Assembly (NCBI RefSeq): GCF_900112235.1
Contig: NZ_FOLH01000006.1
Span: forward strand, 1 to 64,000
Origin: Marinospirillum celere
GTDB taxonomy: Bacteria > Pseudomonadota > Gammaproteobacteria > Pseudomonadales > Halomonadaceae
DNA length: 64,000 bases
Direction: 5' to 3'
Positions within the stretch are counted from its first letter, which is position 1, and each line of letters begins with the position of its first letter. The notes below the pieces were generated by a model. It had not been told where the DNA came from and searched no databases. It worked only from the letters and a program-made list of their open reading frames with translations. Below, in pieces: positions 8,449 through 17,736 of the stretch. A program made the translations under genes and the position numbers.

Positions 8449-9614
8449 TATTGAATGGCCTCCAGTACGCCAGCTTCAAGCGCCCGACGAGCAACGATCA
8501 GGCGCATAATTTCATTGGTTCCTTCAAGGATGCGGTGGACCCGTGCATCACGCAGGTACCGCTCTAAGGGGTATTCACGAATATAACCATAACCACCATG
8601 CAACTGTAGAGCTTCATCAATGACTTGGAAGCAAACATCAGTGGCAAAGCGCTTGGCCATGGCACAATAAAGCGTGGCTTCATGGTCGCCCTGGTCGAGT
8701 TTGAAAGCAGCCAGGCGCACCATTTGTCGTGCAGCGGTGAGGTCAGTGGTCATGTCTGCCAGTTTGAACTGCAGGGCTTGGAAATTAGCCAACTCCTGTC
8801 CAAACTGCTTACGCTCTTGCAAGTATTCGCGAGAGCGCAGCAAAGCGGCCTGGGCAGCACCCACAGAGCAGGTGGCAATGTTGATACGCCCACCGTCTAA
8901 GCCTTTCATGGCGAATTTGAAACCTTCACCTTCCTTGCCCAGCAGGTTGCGCGCAGGAATGCGCACCTTGTCAAAGGTAATCAGGCGGGTCGGCTGGCTG
9001 TTCCAGCCCATTTTTTCTTCCGCCTTGCCATATTCAACCCCAGCTTCATCAGCGGGAACGATAAAGGCTGAAACCCCCTTAGCACCTTCTTCCTGGCTAC
9101 CTGTACGAGCCATGACGACTAGAATATGGGTGGAACCGGCTCCGGAAATAAACATCTTGGAGCCTTCAATAATATAGTGATCACCATCCCGGGTGGCCTT
9201 GGTTCTCAAGCTGCCCGCATCAGAACCTGCACCGGGCTCCGTCAAGCAGTAAGACCCCAGCCATTCACCACTGGCAAGACGAGGGGCAATTTCTTCAGCA
9301 ACGTCGGGCTGGGCGAAGGAAGCCACCATCCAGCTGACCATATTATGAATCGTGATATAAGCAGCCGTTGAAGGACAGGCCGCGGCCAGTTCCTCAACAA
9401 TGACGCTGGTGTCCAGACGCGATAGCTCCATTCCCCCGTGGGATTCAGGGGTGTACATACCACAAAAGCCCATTTCACCGGCTTCACGGATGACATCAAC
9501 CGGAAAGATATGCTCGGCATCCCATTGGGAAGCATTTGGGGCCATGGATTTTTCAGCAAAGGCCCTGGCCGCATCACGAAAAGCGATCTGGTCTTCTGTC
9601 AGGTTAAAGTCCAT
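8448..9614 (-). CDS. Acyl-CoA dehydrogenase, probable isobutyryl-CoA dehydrogenase
   Basis: FAD-dependent acyl-CoA dehydrogenase, 388 aa, standard length. It has CLTEPGAGSDAGSL (FAD/substrate binding), the QLHGGYGYIREYPLERYLRD signature and ILEGTNEIMRLIVAR, whose Glu aligns with the catalytic base of the family. It is the first gene of the minus-strand valine set. It has its own promoter region with a LiuR-like palindrome 84-99 bp upstream, and AGGA six bases before the ATG. Isobutyryl-CoA specificity is inferred from the downstream hydratase, hydrolase and mmsB genes. Confidence 0.88.
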   Translation of the reverse strand: MDFNLTEDQIAFRDAARAFAEKSMAPNASQWDAEHIFPVDVIREAGEMGFCGMYTPESHGGMELSRLDTSVIVEELAAACPSTAAYITIHNMVSWMVASFAQPDVAEEIAPRLASGEWLGSYCLTEPGAGSDAGSLRTKATRDGDHYIIEGSKMFISGAGSTHILVVMARTGSQEEGAKGVSAFIVPADEAGVEYGKAEEKMGWNSQPTRLITFDKVRIPARNLLGKEGEGFKFAMKGLDGGRINIATCSVGAAQAALLRSREYLQERKQFGQELANFQALQFKLADMTTDLTAARQMVRLAAFKLDQGDHEATLYCAMAKRFATDVCFQVIDEALQLHGGYGYIREYPLERYLRDARVHRILEGTNEIMRLIVARRALEAGVLEAIQ

Positions 9615-9697
9615 GCTTTGTCCTCGTTATAATTCTCAGGCAAACAGCCTCAACAAAAACCGAGCGGCTGCTAGGTTGGAATTAAAATTAGCAATAG

Positions 9698-9713
9698 TTG
9701 ACGCTCACGTAAA
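9698..9713. promoter_or_regulatory. LiuR-like operator between acyl-CoA dehydrogenase and araC-type genes
   Basis: TTGACGCTCACGTAAA keeps both arms (TTGACG and ACGTAAA) of the sites at 2942 and 10652 and differs only in the three central bases. It lies in the 119-bp divergent promoter region and could control both directions. Confidence 0.68.
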
Positions 9714-9733
9714 TTGACTAAATTGCTCAAAGG

Positions 9734-10630
9734 ATGGACTATATTGCGATGTCAACCACATCCGATTGGCCGCTACCTGACGGCAGCCTACGCTACATCA
9801 TCCCTCACCGGGTTTTAAAGCTTCTGGAAAAGCATCCGCTGACCCGGGAGCTTTACCCTGTTTCTTTTGGTCATTACCGCCGCGCCCGCGGTCATAGCAT
9901 GCACCGCGAACGTCATGATGATGAATTACTGATCTACTGCACCGAAGGCGAAGCCGAAGTCATCACCGGTGGTCAGCGCCTTCTGGTTGAAGCTGGTGAT
10001 CTTCTTTTATTACCAACCGGCGAACCCCACCGCTATCAAACCCCAGACCACAACCCCTGGACCATCCACTGGGTTCACTACACCGGCCCCCTGGCCAGCT
10101 ATTTTCAGCAATACCTGGGTTTTAGCGGCTCAAATCGTCGCATTCACCTGGGCCGGCAACCTCGTCTACTGGTTGACTTCAACGGCCTCTTGTCAGTTCA
10201 GGACTCAGGCTTTCGGGAACAGCCTCTGATTCATGCTGCCAACCGCCTAAGACAGCTCCTCACCGCCCTACCTCTCTCCCACCAGGGCGTGCAGCTGAAA
10301 CAACAAACCGAACTCGACTTAGAACGCCTGCATCAGTTAATGCGTACTCACCTCGAAGACCGCCTCGACCTCGACAGCCTCGCCGAAGCCGCCGGTCTCT
10401 CCCGCTACCACTTCATCGCCCGCTACAAACAACTCACCGGACAGACCCCCATCCAACACTACCTCCACATGAAGATTGAAAGGGCTTGCTATCTTCTAGA
10501 TACTGGCGAATCCAGCATCAGCAGCATTGCCGAGCAACTCGGCTATGAAGACAGCTACTACTTCTCGCGCCTATTCAAAAAAGTCATGGGGGTTAGTCCG
10601 GCGAACTACCGGCGCGTCAATCGTTACTGA
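9734..10630 (+). CDS. AraC-family transcriptional regulator
   Basis: 298 aa with an N-terminal cupin-like sensor domain (LIYCTEGEAEVITGG, then AGDLLLLPTGEPHRY) and a C-terminal double helix-turn-helix (about residues 195-295: LAEAAGLSRYHFIARYKQLTG and IAEQLGYEDSYYFSRLFKKV). The architecture is that of sugar- or small-acid-responsive AraC activators. It is divergent from the valine catabolic genes and shares the promoter region with a LiuR-like site, so it may respond to a pathway intermediate, but its effector cannot be read from sequence. Two possible starts exist: ATG 9734, with AGG only three bases away, and ATG 9749. Confidence 0.85.
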   Translation: MDYIAMSTTSDWPLPDGSLRYIIPHRVLKLLEKHPLTRELYPVSFGHYRRARGHSMHRERHDDELLIYCTEGEAEVITGGQRLLVEAGDLLLLPTGEPHRYQTPDHNPWTIHWVHYTGPLASYFQQYLGFSGSNRRIHLGRQPRLLVDFNGLLSVQDSGFREQPLIHAANRLRQLLTALPLSHQGVQLKQQTELDLERLHQLMRTHLEDRLDLDSLAEAAGLSRYHFIARYKQLTGQTPIQHYLHMKIERACYLLDTGESSISSIAEQLGYEDSYYFSRLFKKVMGVSPANYRRVNRY

Positions 10631-10651
10631 TTAAAAAAATCGCTATTTTCC

Positions 10652-10667
10652 TTTACGTAAACGTAAA
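10652..10667. promoter_or_regulatory. LiuR operator upstream of the merR-type gene
   Basis: TTTACGTAAACGTAAA is the best match to the LiuR consensus in the window. It is placed 45-60 bp before the regulator's ATG, as expected for autoregulation. Confidence 0.8.
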
Positions 10668-10712
10668 CCTTGATTAGAGTTAGCGAAAAGACCTTTTCAA
10701 CTTAAGAAAATC

Positions 10713-11138
10713 ATGAACACTACAACCAAAATACGTACCTACAGTATCAGCGACCTGGCCAAGGAGTTCGACGTTACCACTCGAACCATTCGCTTTTATG
10801 AACAGCAGGGTCTACTCAACCCAACACGCCAGGGCCAAACCCGTATTTACAGCCCCAAAGACAGGGTCCGCCTAATGCTGACCCTTAGAGGCAAACGCCT
10901 AGGCTTTAGCCTTGCGGAAAGTAAAGAACTTTTTGACATGTACGATTCCACCACGGAAGGCGACGAAAAACAGCTCCTGTACATGCTCAACATCCTGGAA
11001 AAGAAACAAGCCGACATGCGCCAACAACTGCGTGACATCCAACGCCTCCAGGAAGAACTCAACAACGCCGAAGACCGCTGCCTGGAAGCCCTAAACAAAG
11101 TCCGCAGCGGCAAACGCCAAAAACAAAAAGCAGGATAA
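10713..11138 (+). CDS. liuR: MerR-family regulator, LiuR-like
   Basis: 141 aa. The N-terminal MerR winged helix (YSISDLAKEFDVTTRTIRFY, then EQQGLLNPTR) is followed by a long dimerisation coiled coil (about residues 75-130). The cysteine-rich metal-binding loop of metal-sensing MerR proteins is absent. The family is known to repress leucine/valine/isoleucine degradation genes in gammaproteobacteria. The assignment is supported by matching palindromes upstream of this gene, the acyl-CoA dehydrogenase gene and livG. GNVR/AtuR-type paralogues are the main alternative. Confidence 0.82.
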   Translation: MNTTTKIRTYSISDLAKEFDVTTRTIRFYEQQGLLNPTRQGQTRIYSPKDRVRLMLTLRGKRLGFSLAESKELFDMYDSTTEGDEKQLLYMLNILEKKQADMRQQLRDIQRLQEELNNAEDRCLEALNKVRSGKRQKQKAG

Positions 11139-11185
11139 TTTCACTAAAAGGTTAGTAATTTACAGTTAGGAGCGCGGTGGATGTG

Positions 11186-11261
11186 ACTGCTTTCAGGCCG
11201 TCTGCAACAGGAAGTTGCAGACGGAGCTTACAGGGAAGTATTCACGCGTCCTGAAAGCAGT
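11186..11261 (-). repeat. Dispersed palindromic repeat, family 1, copy D
   Basis: The most regular copy, 76 bp. Perfect 12-bp outer arms ACTGCTTTCAGG (11186-11197) and CCTGAAAGCAGT (11250-11261) enclose an 11-bp perfect hairpin CCGTCTGCAAC-AGGAA-GTTGCAGACGG (11198-11224) and the conserved core on the minus strand (11225-11249). It lies in the 197-bp gap between liuR and the acyl-CoA ligase gene. Confidence 0.78.
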
Positions 11262-11335
11262 TACTCCAACCAGCGACTCTGATAACAACTACAGCTCCTC
11301 ACAACCAACACACAACAAACACAAAAGGTGGGTTT

Positions 11336-13015
11336 ATGAGCAAACAACCTAGCTACGTCAGCGGAACCAGCGACAAACCTCTGTTGGGTATGACCATCGG
11401 CGATCTCTTCGATCAAACCGTTTCCGAATTCCCCGACAATGATGCCCTCATCTCAAGGCATCAAAAACTGCGTTACACCTACAAAGAACTCCAGCAAGAA
11501 GTTAACCGCTGTGCCCGTGGCCTGCTGAAAATGGGCGTACAAAAAGGTGAGCGCGTCGGTATCTGGTCACCCAACAACGCCCAATGGTGCATTACCCAGT
11601 TCGCGACCGCCAAAATCGGTGCCATCCTGGTCAACATCAACCCCAGCTACCGCACCCACGAGCTGGAATATGCCCTCAAGCATTCAGGCACCAGCACCCT
11701 GATCCTTGAAGGCGAATTCAAAGCCTCCAAGTATGCAGAAATGCTGTGCGAAGTCGCTCCTGAGCTAAAAACCAGCACCCCTCAGGTGTTCAAATCGGCC
11801 AAATTACCCGAATTGAAGCGCGTTATCTGCCTAAATGATGACCTGGCCACCGAAGGCATGTATACCTGGTCCGACCTGATGGCTATGTACGATCAGGTGA
11901 CTGAAGCCCAGCTGTATGATATTCAGAAAACCCTGCAGTTTGATGACCCCATCAACATCCAGTACACCTCCGGGACGACTGGCGCACCCAAGGGCGCAAC
12001 CCTGTCACACCACAATATCCTCAACAACGGCTATTTTGTGGGCGAGGGTATGAACTTGACGCACAAGGATCGCATGGTCATTCCTGTGCCTCTCTACCAC
12101 TGCTTCGGTATGGTAATGGGTAACCTGGGCTGTGTGACCCACGGCTCCACAATGATCTACCCGTCTGACGGTTTTGATCCCGAGCTGACCCTAAAGGCTG
12201 TGGAAGAAGAAAAAGCCACGACCCTTTACGGCGTACCCACCATGTTTATTGCTGAGCTGGAACACCCGGATTTTGAAAAATTCGATCTGCGCCATCTGCG
12301 CACTGGCATCATGGCCGGTTCCAACTGCCCGATTGAAGTCATGAAAAAAGTCATCGACAAGATGAACATGAAGGATGTCACCATCTGCTACGGCATGACC
12401 GAAACCAGCCCCGTCAGCTTCCAGACCCGTATGGACGCGCCGATTGAAAAGCGTGTCTCCACCGTCGGCACCATTCACCCCCACCTGGAGGTGAAACTGG
12501 TCGACCCCGAATCCGGCAACGTCGTTGAACGCGGTGAAAAGGGTGAGCTCTGCACCCGCGGCTACAGTGTTATGCTGGGCTACTGGAATAACGAAGAAGA
12601 AACCAAAAAATCCATTGTTAACAAATGGATGCATACCGGCGACCTGGCCGAGATGGATGAGGAAGGCTATGTTGCCATTACCGGCCGCATTAAGGACATG
12701 ATCATTCGCGGTGGTGAAAACATCTACCCACGCGAACTGGAAGAGTTCTTCTACACCCATCCAGACATTTCCGATGTTCAGGTCATCGGTGTACCGGATC
12801 AAAAATACGGTGAAGAAGTCATGGCTTGGATCAAGACCCATGAAGGCAAGGAACTGACTGAAGAGCAGATGCGTGAATTCTGTAAGGGCAAGATTGCTCA
12901 CTTCAAGATTCCACGCTACTTCAAGTTCACTCAGGACTTCCCGATGACCGTCACCGGCAAGATCCAGAAGTTCAAGATGCGTGATCAAAGCATTGAGGAA
13001 CTGGGCCTGCGTTAA
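11336..13015 (+). CDS. AMP-binding acyl-CoA ligase (ACSF2/FadD-like)
   Basis: 559 aa AMP-forming ligase with ATP loop [12 protein letters not shown] (about residue 209), YGMTETSP, and the hinge/lysine region [16 protein letters not shown] and [11 protein letters not shown]. It resembles medium-chain acyl-CoA ligases (ACSF2 group) that often accompany liu/ivd genes. The exact acid is unknown. AAGGTGGG precedes the ATG. It follows liuR on the same strand, but a 197-bp gap containing a palindromic repeat suggests its own promoter or processing site. Confidence 0.83.
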   Translation: MSKQPSYVSGTSDKPLLGMTIGDLFDQTVSEFPDNDALISRHQKLRYTYKELQQEVNRCARGLLKMGVQKGERVGIWSPNNAQWCITQFATAKIGAILVNINPSYRTHELEYALKHSGTSTLILEGEFKASKYAEMLCEVAPELKTSTPQVFKSAKLPELKRVICLNDDLATEGMYTWSDLMAMYDQVTEAQLYDIQKTLQFDDPINIQYTSGTTGAPKGATLSHHNILNNGYFVGEGMNLTHKDRMVIPVPLYHCFGMVMGNLGCVTHGSTMIYPSDGFDPELTLKAVEEEKATTLYGVPTMFIAELEHPDFEKFDLRHLRTGIMAGSNCPIEVMKKVIDKMNMKDVTICYGMTETSPVSFQTRMDAPIEKRVSTVGTIHPHLEVKLVDPESGNVVERGEKGELCTRGYSVMLGYWNNEEETKKSIVNKWMHTGDLAEMDEEGYVAITGRIKDMIIRGGENIYPRELEEFFYTHPDISDVQVIGVPDQKYGEEVMAWIKTHEGKELTEEQMREFCKGKIAHFKIPRYFKFTQDFPMTVTGKIQKFKMRDQSIEELGLR

Positions 13016-13025
13016 AAACGTTTTT

Positions 13026-13070
13026 CCAACAACCTTAGGCTGAGCTAGTTAATTGAACTACTCAGCTTAA
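13026..13070 (+). terminator. Hairpin downstream of the acyl-CoA ligase gene
   Basis: CTTAGGCTGAG...CTCAGCTTAAG with an inner AGTT/AACT pair forms a long imperfect stem 11 bp after the ligase stop. It lacks a strong T tract, so it may be a bidirectional or weak terminator. The rest of the 139-bp gap up to 13154 shows nothing else. Confidence 0.5.
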
Positions 13071-13154
13071 GGCAGTAATTTAGGGCCTTGATCATCAGCT
13101 CATACCTATAAACTCAAAACTTTCAATAAATCTTAGTGCTCCCAGCGTCTTTGT

Positions 13155-15305
13155 TTAGAAGGCCTTATGTGGATGGTTTCTTGCAGCACTAATGGTAAAA
13201 TAAAAAACTGAGCCTTGACCTGGACTGGATTCGTACCCTATCTCGCCCTGCATTTTTTCAATCACGGCGCGTGTGATGGCCAGGCCAAGTCCGGTCCCTC
13301 CTTTCTGGCGGGTATCTGATGCATCGGCCTGCGCAAAGCGCTGGAAGATTCGATCACGAAATGCTTCCGGTACACCCTGCCCCTGATCAGTGACACTGAC
13401 ACGAACATGCTCAGCAAACCGTTCAAAATGGATCTCCACCCTGCTTCCCGGGAGTGAAAACTTGATGGCATTGGACAACAGATTACTCATCACCTGATGC
13501 AGCCGCTGGGGATCTGCCAGAACAGGGGTGCACACTGCATCTGGCTGCAATCGCAAGGTCACCTGGTGCTGATCGGCAAAACTCTGATTTCTGTCGATCG
13601 ACTCCCGCAGTAAAGCCAGCAGATCAAGTTCAACAAGCTCAAAATGCATTTCTCCGGATTCAAGCTTATCCATATCCAGCAAATCATTGACCAGCTGGGT
13701 CAAGTGCTCGGCATTTCTCAGCGCCGATTCCAGCATCGGCTGGGCTGTATCCGGCATCACCCCCAACTGACCATGAGCCGCCAGCCCCAGAACCCCCCTG
13801 ATCGAAGTCAGCGGTGTTCTCAATTCATGACTTACGGTCGAAATGAACTGGTTTTTGGCAATTTCGGCCTGTTTTCGCTCGGTGATATCCCAGTTGGTTC
13901 CAATCACTCTTGTATCACCTTGTTCCGACTGGGGCTGAACCCGACCATTGGCCTTGATCCAGTGAATACTGCCATCAGGATGCAATACCCGAAACTCGGT
14001 ATCAAAAGCACGGCGTTGATCAATGGACTGCTGCAGCTCGGTTTTGGCTCGCTGCAGATCATCGGGATGCAGCCCTTGCTCCCAGAAGGAATAAGCCCCG
14101 GAAAAGTCTCCCGCATCCCGTCCGTAAAGCCTGAACATTTGTTCATCCCAGATCAGTTCACCGGTTTCCACTCGATATTCCCAGATGCCTACTCCTGCAC
14201 TGGATGTTGCCAGGGACAGGCGTTGACGTTGTTCATCCAGTAAAAAAAACAGCCGGTTGAATGCTGCAACCAGTTGAGCCACTTCATCCTGCCCCTTGAC
14301 CTTCAGCAATTCAACTGGCTGCTGGCCAGCGGACATGGCATCAATATTTGCTGTTGCTTGTTTCAGGGGAGCAAGCAGTCGGTGCAACAACAGGAACAAT
14401 ATCAGGCCACCGGCAATGACCAGCATAACGGAAGCCTTCAAAAGCTTGTTGATCAGCTCCTGCATCGGCTGTTGCACCAGTGCTTCAGGAACCGCTCGTA
14501 CGATGGTCCAGTTCATCTGCGGCACACTGGCCGTGGCAAAAATGAAGTACTCACCATCCTTGTGTCTGGCACGCCCACTGACATTACCCCTGCGCACCGA
14601 GTCAATCAACGGATTCATGCCATCTTCCGGCAGCAGTTGCATGGCCTGGGAGGGATCACTGGCAGTGACAATCAGTTCATTGGTTTCATCCAGCACATAG
14701 AACAAGCCCCCCATTCCGGTACTGTCGTGCCCGACATCGAGCAGGAAGTTGTTTTCTGTAAGGATGGTGACACCGATCAAAAAGCCCAGCAGCTGTTGTT
14801 TTGAATCCAGCAGGGGAACATTGATGAAAAAACTGGGACGATCGAGACTACGACTGACCAGTGGTCGCGTTATCACTGGCTGAAGGGTTGCCCTCACCTG
14901 CTGCACATGCGCACGATCAGCAATGTTCAGCCCGATGCGGTTACTGTTGATGGGGGCTTCGGCAATACCTATGGCATTGATATCAAACACGCCAAGCCCA
15001 CCATTAAACAGCTGCCGCCCGGGAACCGATAATTGCAGGCGCTGGTTCAGTTGGCTGACGGGAAGCAATTGATCATTCTCAATCATGACTTCAGCCAGGT
15101 ACTGCAAGGCCTTTTGCCGCTCTGACAGCGCTGATTGCGCCTGAGCTGCCAGCCACTCCGCATCAGACTGCTGCTCCAGCAGCAACAGCCGTGAAACCTC
15201 TTTCGGCAAGTTGCTGCGCAAACCTGTAATTAGCACAAAGGAAACAAGAACCAACACCCCAAGGCCCAGCAAAGAAACCTTGTGCAATATCTTCAGTGAT
15301 TTCAT
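13155..15305 (-). CDS. Membrane sensor histidine kinase (dCache-HAMP-PAS-HisKA-HATPase)
   Basis: 716 aa from the ATG at 15303-15305, which has AGGAGG five bases upstream; the longer frame would need a TTG inside the preceding gene's end. Order: TM (about 10-30), periplasmic double-Cache domain (about 40-285), TM (about 290-310), HAMP, PAS with PAC (about 360-475), HisKA with VSHELRTPLTSI, and HATPase with NLLSNAIKFS, GQGVPEAF and GGTGLGLAI. No receiver domain is attached. It ends a seven-gene operon with stand-alone Hpt and REC proteins, so it probably feeds the same relay. Its ligand is unknown; dCache domains commonly bind amino acids, amines or carboxylates. Confidence 0.87.
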   Translation of the reverse strand: MKSLKILHKVSLLGLGVLVLVSFVLITGLRSNLPKEVSRLLLLEQQSDAEWLAAQAQSALSERQKALQYLAEVMIENDQLLPVSQLNQRLQLSVPGRQLFNGGLGVFDINAIGIAEAPINSNRIGLNIADRAHVQQVRATLQPVITRPLVSRSLDRPSFFINVPLLDSKQQLLGFLIGVTILTENNFLLDVGHDSTGMGGLFYVLDETNELIVTASDPSQAMQLLPEDGMNPLIDSVRRGNVSGRARHKDGEYFIFATASVPQMNWTIVRAVPEALVQQPMQELINKLLKASVMLVIAGGLILFLLLHRLLAPLKQATANIDAMSAGQQPVELLKVKGQDEVAQLVAAFNRLFFLLDEQRQRLSLATSSAGVGIWEYRVETGELIWDEQMFRLYGRDAGDFSGAYSFWEQGLHPDDLQRAKTELQQSIDQRRAFDTEFRVLHPDGSIHWIKANGRVQPQSEQGDTRVIGTNWDITERKQAEIAKNQFISTVSHELRTPLTSIRGVLGLAAHGQLGVMPDTAQPMLESALRNAEHLTQLVNDLLDMDKLESGEMHFELVELDLLALLRESIDRNQSFADQHQVTLRLQPDAVCTPVLADPQRLHQVMSNLLSNAIKFSLPGSRVEIHFERFAEHVRVSVTDQGQGVPEAFRDRIFQRFAQADASDTRQKGGTGLGLAITRAVIEKMQGEIGYESSPGQGSVFYFTISAARNHPHKAF

Positions 15306-15352
15306 CAACACCTCCTGAGTTGCGTTGAGACCTTCCTTGTGATTGATCACTG

Positions 15353-16099
15353 TCAATCAACCATCAGGGTCCTGATCGAGTCAAACAGCTTGTTATCTCG
15401 GGGTATCAGCTTGTCGATGCGAACCCGATCTGGCAGTGCAAGTTTCTGACTGGTCACCAGAATGATTGGCACCCGGGCATTACTGCAACCTGATGCCTGC
15501 AAAGCGGCAGCTACGGCCAGACCATTCAGCTCCGGCAATTCCGGTGACAAAATCACCAGGTCGTATCCATCCCGCAGCAGCAATGTCAGAGCAGCCAGGC
15601 CATCATGCACCAAGGTAATCTCTACATCCTGATCAGCAATTGCTTTATGGTAGACCTTGCTCATCATGCGCGAAGGATCAGCAACCAGTACCCTGCGTCT
15701 GCTTCGGCCCAGCTCGGCCCGAATCAGATCCGTTTCGGCATCCAGGTCAGCCAACGAGCCATCCTGCTGAGTCAACTGTGCAGGAACCTTGCGCAACAGA
15801 TCCAGATACCTGAGTGCTGTTGTCGCCAGAAGGCTGCCAAACCCCTTCTTGACTGATTCAGTCAGCAGGTTTTCCAGTTGATGGCAGATGCGTGTCACCA
15901 CATGCAATCCATGTGTTCCACCGGAGCCTTTCAGACTATGTACCTGGCGATACAGTTCGTTGAAGCACTCCTTGCTCCCCTGTTGCTCAAGATCAAGAAT
16001 CAGCATTTCAATTTTTTCGCAGCGATCCGGTAACTCGGCCAGAAAGCTGTCGCGCATCTCACGCAGAAGTTGCTGGAACTTTTCCATGGAGTCACTCAT
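15353..16099 (-). CDS. Hpt domain fused to a degenerate receiver
   Basis: 248 aa. The N-terminal Hpt domain has VHSLKGSGGTHG, with the phosphoacceptor histidine near residue 53. The C-terminal receiver-like domain (about 135-245) starts RVLVADPSRMMSK, but the position of the phosphorylatable aspartate is Ser185 in DLVILSPELPELNG (codon 15545-15547). The Hpt can therefore accept and donate phosphate, while the receiver part is probably a non-phosphorylatable interaction module. Its ATG overlaps the upstream stop (ATGA). Confidence 0.82.
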   Translation of the reverse strand: MSDSMEKFQQLLREMRDSFLAELPDRCEKIEMLILDLEQQGSKECFNELYRQVHSLKGSGGTHGLHVVTRICHQLENLLTESVKKGFGSLLATTALRYLDLLRKVPAQLTQQDGSLADLDAETDLIRAELGRSRRRVLVADPSRMMSKVYHKAIADQDVEITLVHDGLAALTLLLRDGYDLVILSPELPELNGLAVAAALQASGCSNARVPIILVTSQKLALPDRVRIDKLIPRDNKLFDSIRTLMVD

Positions 16100-17736
16100 G
16101 CATGAATCCTCACAAGGTTTCGACCCATTGCCTTGGCCTGATAGAGAGCTTCATCAGCCAGAACCAGCAAATCAGCGCCCTTGGCGTGAGGATGATCTGT
16201 GGTTACAGCAATTCCGATGGAAATCGTGCATTGAAAGCTACTGTTTTCGTGGGTGAACTGCAGTGTCGAAAAGTGCTTTCGAATCTCATCCATCAGCCTG
16301 AAAGCTTGCTGCTGATCACAGTTCGGCAGTATGACTGCAAACTCCTCGCCACCATACCGCCCAAGAAAATCCGACTTGCGCAGCCGTTGACGCAGCAAGG
16401 TTGCCACTGAAAGAATCACCACATCACCTGTGGCATGGCCGTAGCGGTCATTCACTGCCTTGAAGTGATCTATATCCAGCATCACTACACAAGCAGGTTG
16501 CTGATCTCGGTGCGCCCGCGCCACCTCGACTTCGATGATTTCCTTGATACTGGCATGTTTGAGCAAGCCAGTCAGGCTGTCTTTGCTGATCAGTGATTCA
16601 AGCTGACGAGCCCGATCAATCCGGGTGCGAACTGCTGCGACCAATTCACGATTACTGATGGGTTTGATCAGGTAATCATCACCGCCGCGATCCAGTGCCG
16701 ACACGCGCTGCTCAAAATTGGTTTCTGCCGACAGATAAACCAGGGGAAGACTAGCCCACTGCTCATGCTGACGGATGACCCCAGCCAGTTCTGGACCGGA
16801 ATAATCAGGCATGTGCAGATCAATCAACACCAGTTCCGGCCGGAAAACTTCCAGCGCGCTCATCAGTTCCTGTGCTGCATTCAGCAACTCAACATCCATC
16901 CCTGCAGCCATAAGCACCAGTCGATAATGCTGTGCCAGCAACTGGTCATCATCAATGATCAGTACCCTTGCCGGTGCTGCATGCTGCCGATCCAGCAGGT
17001 GGCTCAAACGTGTAATCAACAAGGGATAATCCAGCGGCTTCAGGAAGTAACCTACCGCTCTGGCCCTGGAAGCCTGAATGCGAGATTGAAAGTCTTCCTT
17101 TTCACTGATCACCACCAGCGGACAACCCTTTGCAACCAATTGGTTAATGATGCACCAGTCCTGTTCATCCACTGCGCATCCTTCCGAACAGCAGCAAAAG
17201 TCTACCAGCAGCGCCAATGGCAAACTCTCTTCCGATGCTTCAAAAGCTGCCTGAAGGCTGACAAAACGGCGCAACCTGAAGTTAAAACGTATCAGCTGCC
17301 CTTCCAGCTCATCAGCCACTTTCAAATCACTCTCAACCAGCCAGACGCATACATCATCCTGCTCTTGCCTGACCGGACGCAGCAGCAAGCCATCTTCCAG
17401 CACTGTTTCTTGCCGTGATTGTAAACAGGTCAGCAGCTGCAGACCCTCAACCCAGGATTGATCCAGCAGTGACGGAGCCTGCTCCTGAGTTGTTTTCTGC
17501 CATTGGGCAAGTTGCAACTCCAGATTGCGGGCTACCTCACCAAGCGCCTTGAGGCCATGCACACCCGCTGATCCAGCCAGCGCGTGCAATCGCTGGTGCA
17601 GCGCTGCTGCAAGATTGGTTGCTGGAGCCTGAGCCATTTGCTGCCCCAGCTGCTGTATCTGCTCAAGGGTTGCAGGCAACTGCTCCAGATACAGCTGCTT
17701 TAGCCGCGCCAGTTCAGCAAGCACCTGTTCACTCAT
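16096..17736 (-). CDS. Hpt-REC-REC-GGDEF response regulator, diguanylate cyclase
   Basis: 546 aa. Hpt (about 1-105, HALAGSAGVHG) is followed by an atypical receiver (about 125-245) in which the Asp of LLVDF is followed by CCCSEGC instead of the usual Pro-containing loop. A canonical receiver follows (about 255-375, VLIIDDD, LVLIDLHMPDYSG, LIKP). The GGDEF domain ends the protein with GRYGGEEF and an upstream RKSD, five residues before GGEEF, that fits the product-inhibition I-site. It should make c-di-GMP under phosphorelay control. ATGA overlap joins it to the upstream REC gene and to the gene after it. Confidence 0.87.
   Translation of the reverse strand: MSEQVLAELARLKQLYLEQLPATLEQIQQLGQQMAQAPATNLAAALHQRLHALAGSAGVHGLKALGEVARNLELQLAQWQKTTQEQAPSLLDQSWVEGLQLLTCLQSRQETVLEDGLLLRPVRQEQDDVCVWLVESDLKVADELEGQLIRFNFRLRRFVSLQAAFEASEESLPLALLVDFCCCSEGCAVDEQDWCIINQLVAKGCPLVVISEKEDFQSRIQASRARAVGYFLKPLDYPLLITRLSHLLDRQHAAPARVLIIDDDQLLAQHYRLVLMAAGMDVELLNAAQELMSALEVFRPELVLIDLHMPDYSGPELAGVIRQHEQWASLPLVYLSAETNFEQRVSALDRGGDDYLIKPISNRELVAAVRTRIDRARQLESLISKDSLTGLLKHASIKEIIEVEVARAHRDQQPACVVMLDIDHFKAVNDRYGHATGDVVILSVATLLRQRLRKSDFLGRYGGEEFAVILPNCDQQQAFRLMDEIRKHFSTLQFTHENSSFQCTISIGIAVTTDHPHAKGADLLVLADEALYQAKAMGRNLVRIHA

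Noticed and set aside
12191-12988. 265-codon open frame antisense to the acyl-CoA ligase gene
   Set aside because: Fully inside a gene with strong motifs; no ribosome binding site or recognisable domain. It is a codon-bias shadow.
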